Source: Metallyticus violacea
Taxonomy: Eukaryota > Arthropoda > Insecta > Mantodea > Metallyticidae
Reading direction: 5' to 3'
DNA: 64,000 nucleotides
NCBI GenBank assembly: GCA_030762175.1
Contig: JAUJEO010000019.1
Coordinates: forward strand, 1,246,001 to 1,310,000
Below the pieces are notes generated by a model. That model searched no databases and was not told the origin of the DNA. It saw only the letters and a list, made by a program, of their open reading frames with translations. The position numbers and the translations under genes are program-made. Positions within the stretch are counted from its first letter, which is position 1. Every line of letters begins with the position of its first letter. Positions 58,662 to 64,000 of the stretch are shown one piece after another.

Positions 58662-58916
58662 ATTTGTTTATTTGCAGATGCTCTTTAACATCTCATGTCA
58701 TCAGCTTCCCATAAATTTTGCTCAGAAGCCTCTTATTTCAGACTTGAGGTTCTTTTACATGCCATAAATCTATGACATGGGATTTGTGGCTTTACTTCCC
58801 TACCGAAGGAAGCCGTGTTTAGGATTTTTACGCCCGAAGAAATCCATCCACCCTGGTGGGGTTTGAACCCGTGATCTTAAGTCTATGAGTATAGTTACCA
58901 CTAGTTCACCAGGAGC
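58662..58916 (-). repeat. SINE-1 copy j
   Basis: Minus-strand SINE-1. The 3' end (atgctctttaacatctcatg) is at 58,677-58,700, and the head (gggtttgaacccgtgatc ... ccaccaggag) reaches about 58,916. Confidence 0.88.
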
Positions 58917-58929
58917 TCTTGTCACTGCA

Positions 58930-61119
58930 TAAATATTTCAATAAAACCAAAAGATAATTCTCAGTATCCGGTTTGCATTAAATGTAATTATTTATGTGAA
59001 ATATAAAAATTTGATTTGAAAGATAAGGAAATATGCTACTGCATTATTAACTTATCTATTTAATTTCTAAGTGTAAAATAAATGTGTAATTACTTGAATT
59101 TATACGGTTTCATATTAATAAGTGGTTTACTCAGCACAAATCTTTTTGAAAGGGGTTTGCAAGTTGAAAAAGTTTGGGAACCTCCTATTTTAATTATGCA
59201 GGATTTTACATTCTGCTGAGTTTGCTTGGTTGATTCCAACAACTCTGGATGGATGGATGGATGGGTGGGTAGGTGGAAAAGGTTTAAGCTTGTAATATAG
59301 AATTATTAATCAGTATTAAATCATAAAAAGGTTATTTTGTGTTTCATGCAAAATGTTAAACTAGATTTTGGTAAAAGAAGTATAAAAGTTTGTGTTAAAA
59401 TAATGTGGACACTTTTACAGTATAAATATAAAGTATAAAAAATATATATTATAAGAAAAGCCAAATTGAAAAAAGAGGAATGCAAGACTTTTGTATATGA
59501 TGGTACTGTTATTGGATTGAGTGTAAATTGAAAGCTCTGAAGCAGTGAAGGACATTACAATTTGTGGACATCCTTTGACTCGACAACTGTTGAATGTTTG
59601 TACTGCCCTATATTCATATAATGAAGGAAGTGAGAGGTTACAATGAGCTTTTCAGTTCACACCAGTTAGTTCTCACAGTAATAGATAATGCATCACTTTG
59701 CAGTTGACATCCAATAGTCTAGCTCAATAAATGAAGGTGGTTAGAAACTCTGTTGGAATGCCAATGAATTTAAAATATATATATGACTTTACTTAAATAA
59801 TACTATTCAGCAAATAACAGTATTGAATGTAGCTATGGCAGTACAAAGAATACAAAGGAAAACCTAACATTTTATAATTGAATAAATAAGAATAAAGGCC
59901 AATATTTATTAAACTTTTCCAAATATTTGATACAAATCAGTCAATGCTGTAAATTTTCTTTTAGTTACAAATCTTATAATGATGTATAGGTGTTTGAAAG
60001 TTTCCTCTTAGTTCCAAATGATAGTTTTAAACTTTTGCATGTTTTTGGTGAAAATGAAATAAAAGTCTAATGCTTCTTTGACTAACTAATGTAAACCAAA
60101 CTATGAATTGAACACAGCAGTCTTGCATGTTCAGATAGGCACCATCTAAATGCCAGCAGTACCAATGAACCTTGCCATCAACCATACCGTAACAGAATAA
60201 GCAAAATACAAGAACCCAAGACAGCATCACACCATAATTGCCCAAGCATGTCTCAAAATCCACATTTTAACATTTTAAAAATCTTCATTGTATAAGAATT
60301 ATAATTTTGTAATTGCCATCCTGAAAAAAAATGAATATGAAAATTGTTTTTGATCGATTGAAATGAAGTTCTGTGCCTAAGAATTATATATTATAGCTCT
60401 TATCTTTATTTTTAGTTTAAGTGATTTTAAATTAAACATTAAAAAAAAAACAATATATTATCTGAAACTTTAAAGCATTGTAAATATAGGAGCACCTTTT
60501 TAACTCATCTGAGTAGGGTATTTGCCCATTAACTACAAAATAATAGAGCACAAGTCCGAATCCTGCTTGATTGAACTTGCTCAGATTTCTCATCAGTTTA
60601 TAGAGTGAATATCAGATGACTTTAGTATTTGAATCCATAGGCTATTAAGCATGAACACTAGTATAATTCATTTTTCATAATCACCAAAACTATTATCCTG
60701 AAGATAAACCAATCAGCACAGGACATTTATGGATAAAAATAAACATTAAATTCAAGGAAATGGGTATATTTGTATATCAGAAGATATTAAATTATATAGT
60801 AATATGTATATTATTTAAATTATTGATAAGTAAATGTGCCAATCAACTATATAAGTGGAACATCTATACTTATTTACAATTGCTCAAGATTATTTCATGT
60901 CTGTGTAAATAAAGAGGTTTTACATGTAATATGTCAGAAATTATTTCTCGAGTTAGAACAAGTATTTATGCATATATTCTTATATGTATGACTATACCTG
61001 CAAATTATCTAATGTACTAATTATTTACAAACATTTTCCTCATTACAGTAACACTGATCACTGTATAGGCCCAAAAATCATTGTTAAAACCTACAACTCG
61101 ATTTACTTAATATACGGTG

Positions 61120-61165
<46 letters not shown>

Positions 61166-61885
61166 ATGGGGTGATTTCTCCATGTAGGAAGTAAGGAACT
61201 GTCTATATTTAAATTTTCCTTATAGAAAGGTATTATAAGATCCATAATCAATAGAAAATGAGAAAACCTATTTCTATAATATATGGACCATTTATTATAG
61301 ATGTTTAAAGATGTGTACAGCTTTCATATGAAGGATTTGCACTAAGGTTGAAGAACTGTAGTAACTTTCCTGCAACTTTTAACAACACGTGGTGGGTGTA
61401 TGAGAGGGGTTGCAGAGGCAAGAGGGACATAGCTCATTTTTCGAGAATTCTATAGGAAGTCTCCAGATTTCCTCATCTAACAACTAGACAGAGAAGACAA
61501 TATTGTGTTTTGTCACCTTAAAGAATTTTTTAAGGTTGAACAGATTATGTAAAGTCTCACCCCCACCCAACTACTACAGAACAAAATGGTCTTTTTTCAC
61601 AATTAGGGAGTGGTTGAAATTTGTTGGTCTTAATTTTTAATTGCAAGAAGGTTTACAGCAGGCCAATTTACTTATTGCAGATGTTCAGTATAGCAATTTT
61701 TTGTATATGCAAATAATGAGTGAATCATGTGAATATGCAATTGAATTATTTTTGGAAAAATCTTTTGGTGGTTTAAGCCACATTGAAAAAAGGAACTTTT
61801 CTCTAAAAAGTTATCCAACTTGTCTTTTTCCTAATTTGCATTAGACAAAAATAGTTATGAAATTGCATTTTTCTATGTCATGAAG
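58930..61885. other. AT-rich, probably intronic or upstream of OGDH
   Basis: No supported exon. A GATG-type run lies at about 59,248-59,275 and an (ATT)n run at 61,121-61,164. A hAT-end-like sequence (aaaaagtttgggaacctcc) lies at about 59,167-59,185 without a partner. Confidence 0.5.
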
Positions 61886-61894
61886 TCGATGGAT

Positions 61895-62207
61895 TTTTTC
61901 TATTTATTTATTTATTTATTTTTATTTTATTTTTGAGTAGTGTTTAATTTACTGCATAGGCATCACAGGCAGTGGACACTGATGATACATGAGATAAAAT
62001 GATAAACTGGGAAAGGTTTTTTTTATTATTTTTTTTTAAAGGAAACGTTCCAGGCCTAACTTTAGGAACCTCCCTGGCATTTGCTATTTATGAGGACTGA
62101 GGAAAACCTGGAAAAAACCTGTCAGGAAGGACGGTTCTGGCAGGAATCTAACCTTAGACCTCCTGCTCATGAGTCTGCACTTATTGACCTCGATCACCCA
62201 TGGTGGT
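61895..62207 (-). repeat. SINE-2 copy d with target-site duplication
   Basis: Minus-strand SINE-2. The tail (gtagtgtttaattta) is at about 61,938, the body (ggaaaacctgg, atttgctatttatgagg) is in the middle, and the head near 62,140-62,207 is degraded. The near-exact 12-base duplication aagtc(g/a)atggat lies at 61,883-61,894 and 62,208-62,219. Confidence 0.9.
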
Positions 62208-62792
62208 AAGTCAATGGATGTGTGGCCTTACCGTGGTTAAATAAATTATTTTGTTGGGTATCTATATTGTTTTGTGTCCAAAATATACTTGAAATTCAGG
62301 AGGCGTGACTGATTTAAAGAATTTAGGCTATATATCAAAATTATAAACAGGTGCAGTGATGATGAGTGAATCACTTCTGTTATGTTTACTTGTTATTCTG
62401 TTCATTTTAATATTTTATTGTTAATGATGCTATACCTAAAAATATCAGGAGTCAACACTACTATGTTTATTAGTTAAAATAGATAAAAATTAATGAGCAG
62501 AAATGAATAAAATACTGAAATAATCACACAAATGGTCTTTCTGCCTTTGAAAGAGTACACAAACAGTTCCAAATATTGCAGCATTTGTTTGACTGTTCCA
62601 GTGTTTCTTCATTACTGCTTCTCTAGTTCTTGTTATTTTACCTATATTGTTCTTTATAAGTTTATTTTTTATTTTAACTGTATATATTTCTTTATTTAAT
62701 ATTATATTACTGATTATATATATTAGTAAAGTTTTACAATTGTATTTGGTGTATATGTTGTAAAAGCACATTATTGTTAATTTGTGTTGCAG

Positions 62793-63005
62793 TCATGGGA
62801 TTCATTTTTCCGCAACAGCACAGCAGGGGCAGCACCTGGCCAGGCATATCAAGCACCTCCTTCTCTTGCCCTTCCAAGGCCAAACGAACTTCCCATCACC
62901 AGCATTGCCCCCTACCTTGGAGGTGCTACAGCTCTTGGTGGCCAGGTGAATGAGAAGGTTATCGACGACCATTTGGCTGTTCAGGCCATTATACGATCAT
63001 ACCAG
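62793..63005 (+). CDS. OGDH: 2-oxoglutarate dehydrogenase E1, internal exon
   Basis: One 213-base exon (71 codons, phase 0 at both ends). It starts after tttgtgttgcAG and ends before GTagtg. It encodes SWDSFFRNSTAGAAPGQAYQ at the start and EKVIDDHLAVQAIIRSYQ at the end, with a Pro/Ala/Leu-rich variable link between. SWDxFFRN closes the short N-terminal OGDH motif (the 2-oxogl_dehyd_N region), and DHLAVQxxIRxYQ starts the conserved helical region ahead of the thiamine-diphosphate domain. The enzyme is the E1 subunit of the mitochondrial complex that oxidises 2-oxoglutarate to succinyl-CoA in the citric acid cycle. Earlier (presequence, YVEEMY-type motif) and later exons are not visible. The frame is unbroken. 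A paralogue such as OGDHL cannot be excluded from one exon. Confidence 0.93.
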
Positions 63006-64000
63006 GTAGTGATTTAAACTTTTCTGTAGACTTATGCAAAACCTAATATACTACAGAACATTTTGAAATGGATTCCTCGACAAATAAGTAAAAGAAGATT
63101 ATGTAATTGTAAATTTTCATAATATGGCACAGAGGGCAAAGTGTGTAGTATGTCACAGAACTTGCCATGTTATAATTATTTACAAATGCAAATGAACGTT
63201 TTTCATTTGGAAATATAATTTTTAATTTTTTCTTGTGCTTAGCAATACTGTATTCCTTTTATCATTCTTATTAAAATCTTGAGAAATCATTTATTAAAAT
63301 TTTTTAAAAATTGTAAATCTTTAAAAAAGTTTTCATATGGAACTAACACAGTGAAGCTCATGTGAATTGAATCTGTCGTCTTAACACTCTTCATGCTTCA
63401 CTAACCTTAACAGATTCAATCATTTATTACTTTAAACAGCATAATTTGCTGCTTGGCTTGCAAATATTGGTGCATATAACATTATGTCTTAGCATCATCA
63501 ATGATGCAGCAACACCAAAAAGCCAAGTAGATACATGAATAGTAATTGTGGAAGTCTACAACTTCATATCTTGCTGTGTAGTTTAATGTGAACAGTTCTA
63601 TGCAGTCACTCATTAAAATTTTACTCTTTACTTAATTTTGACCCAAGTATGGTTGAATATATAGAATGCCATGCTAAAATTAAAGTTTTTCTATAGATTA
63701 AAATAGATGTTGAAAAGTTAATGCACATGACATAGGAATTTCTGTGAAGTTAAAGTATATTCATTCTGAGCTCTGCCGTATTTTACCAACTGTTTAAAAT
63801 TTTAATGTATTGTTTTTATTAATTTGCACTGATTTATACTTTTGGAAATCCTACATGAATTTGGATGGAAAATTAGAACAGATGACCTCATATTTTTTTA
63901 ATGTTAATGTATTTTCACACTATTACAATAAATAAAGTTGAATGTTTTTGTGCATTATGGCAGCCTTAGGTCTAATAGTTTTCATAATGCAATTCACCAT
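63006..64000 (+). other. OGDH: OGDH intron, no exon seen
   Basis: AT-rich sequence following the splice donor. I searched by eye for the next conserved block (RGHxxAxLDPL) and did not find it, so the intron runs past the window end. Confidence 0.7.

Noticed and set aside
1..64000. CRISPR arrays, prophage, operons, toxin or viral genes
   Set aside because: No regularly spaced short repeats, no ribosome-binding-site-led gene runs and no viral or toxin protein motifs were seen. The sequence is eukaryotic with introns and transposons.

Overview
The window looks like AT-rich, repeat-laden DNA from a large arthropod genome, most likely an insect. The only host coding exon I recognise is one exon of 2-oxoglutarate dehydrogenase E1 (62,793-63,005, + strand). 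Its closing residues (IDDHLAVQAIIRSYQ) have the insect form as I remember it. There are no operons, no bacterial genes, no CRISPR array and no free-standing tRNA or rRNA gene. Species cannot be fixed from sequence alone; the mix of LINE, SINE, hAT, piggyBac and mariner debris would suit a large-genome insect, but that is inference.

Layout. 0.5-1.2 kb: decayed transposon-associated ORF. 3.8-4.0 kb: long TTC tract beside a tRNA-like sequence. 6.3-7.3 kb: mariner relic (-). 8.8-10.3 kb: hAT transposase relic (-). 13.1-13.3 kb: foldback element. 15,091-21,029: an essentially full-length I-like non-LTR retrotransposon with target-site duplications, an intact gag-like ORF1 and a pol-like ORF2 broken by two frameshifts. 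23,627-25,014 and 46,957-47,820: two copies of one hAT family, the first carrying a nested SINE. 26.4-27.1 kb: minisatellite. 27.4-28.3 kb: terminal-inverted-repeat element. 32.9-33.0 kb: perfect 38-bp hairpin. 37.1-37.5 kb: Tc1/mariner-superfamily transposase fragment. 41.9-43.1 kb: second mariner, split by a SINE. 49,205-51,292: piggyBac element with recognisable ends and two nested SINE pieces. 52.9-53.5 kb: degenerate short-period repeat. 55.8-56.9 kb: ~130-bp tandem array next to a CpG-richer stretch that might be a promoter or first exon. 57.3-58.5 kb: second piggyBac relic (+). 62.8 kb: the OGDH exon.

Two tRNA-derived SINE families recur. SINE-1 has ten copies and SINE-2 has four, and several are bracketed by 10-13 bp duplications. 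The 3' end of SINE-1 (stem-loop plus TTAAA tail) matches the 3' end of the resident LINE, and SINE-2 shares the TTAAACA..ATTCAT-type tail. This supports a LINE-SINE partnership in which the LINE reverse transcriptase recognises the shared 3' end. It is the most coherent 'system' visible here; I found no new defence, toxin or metabolic system.

The rest is AT-rich non-coding sequence. Most open frames there are short and have no codon-level support.
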